A program made the translations under genes and the position numbers. The notes below the pieces were generated by a model. The model made no database searches. It was not told the DNA's origin and saw only the letters and a program-made list of their open reading frames with translations. A stretch of DNA of 14,230 nucleotides from CAYQTO01 sp964420455 (GTDB lineage: Bacteria; Sumerlaeota; Sumerlaeia; SLMS01), in NCBI GenBank assembly GCA_964420455.1, contig CAYQTO010000093.1:1-14230 (forward strand), read 5' to 3'. Of the stretch, positions 14,181-14,230 are shown piece by piece. How positions within the stretch are numbered: the stretch's first letter is position 1; the number at the start of each line of letters is the position of its first letter.

Positions 14181-14230
14181 CTTGCTTTCCGGTGCACAGA
14201 AGTGGTCTCCGGGCGCCTCGTGGTAAAGTT

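Noticed and set aside
14054..14230. Minus-strand frame open from the right edge to a TGA at 14054-14056
   Set aside because: 58 codons rich in Arg, Ser and Lys, with no start in the window and no recognisable motif; it crosses the A10 tract and the miniprotein leader, so it is more likely a chance frame.
1..14230. tRNA, rRNA, CRISPR arrays, insertion sequences, attachment sites
   Set aside because: No transposase, integrase, regularly spaced repeat or structural RNA signature was seen by reading both strands; weak elements could be missed without computation.

Overview
The window is a draft-assembly fragment (two runs of exactly ten N, at 1586-1595 and 10312-10321) from a GC-rich, probably Gram-negative bacterium. 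It carries an O-antigen-ligase-type protein, periplasm-directed proteins, a lipoprotein and a type II secretion-type pseudopilin. The pseudopilin C-terminus (a 'GPDR...YDPTNGT.S.G.IW' pattern) and the style of the secreted proteins recall PVC-group or Sumerlaeota-like phyla; this is an impression, not a classification.

Layout. (1) 2-874 (+): 3' part of an O-antigen ligase/polymerase-like membrane protein, cut by the left edge. (2) 1003-3843 (+): infB, translation initiation factor IF-2, without the usual nusA and rbfA neighbours. (3) 4027-5409 (+): a secreted multidomain beta-sandwich-like protein, closed by a strong intrinsic terminator (5439-5474). (4) 5508-7097 (+): an exported two-module parvulin/SurA-like protein, convergent with (5) 7107-7550 (-), a small membrane-anchored protein of unknown function. 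(6) 7630-9848 (-): a soluble PAS-PAS-PAS hybrid histidine kinase with a C-terminal receiver, interrupted by an apparent one-base deletion near 8425-8427. (7) 9849-10134: a divergent control region with a perfect 14-bp palindrome and tandem TGTGACC heptamers. (8) 10135-11115 (+): an aldo/keto reductase of the YghZ/Kv-beta type, with the second N gap over its predicted catalytic Asp/Tyr segment. (9) 11175-14041 (-): a visibly less GC-rich block of five small genes for envelope or secreted proteins.

Block (9) is the most unusual part. In transcription order it encodes a six-cysteine secreted miniprotein, an exported protein with a C-terminal membrane anchor, a 70-residue single-pass membrane protein, a lipoprotein with an L,D-transpeptidase (YkuD)-like active-site region in which the usual SHGC is SNGC, and a GspG-like pseudopilin. 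The last four are joined by ATGA overlaps or a 4-nt gap, so they are almost certainly one operon. The miniprotein gene lies 81 nt upstream, separated by a GC-rich hairpin with an alternative pairing partner. Its own leader has a Shine-Dalgarno sequence in a hairpin loop and an A10 tract. I do not recognise this gene combination as a described system. A cell-envelope or secretion role is inferred from localisation signals only.
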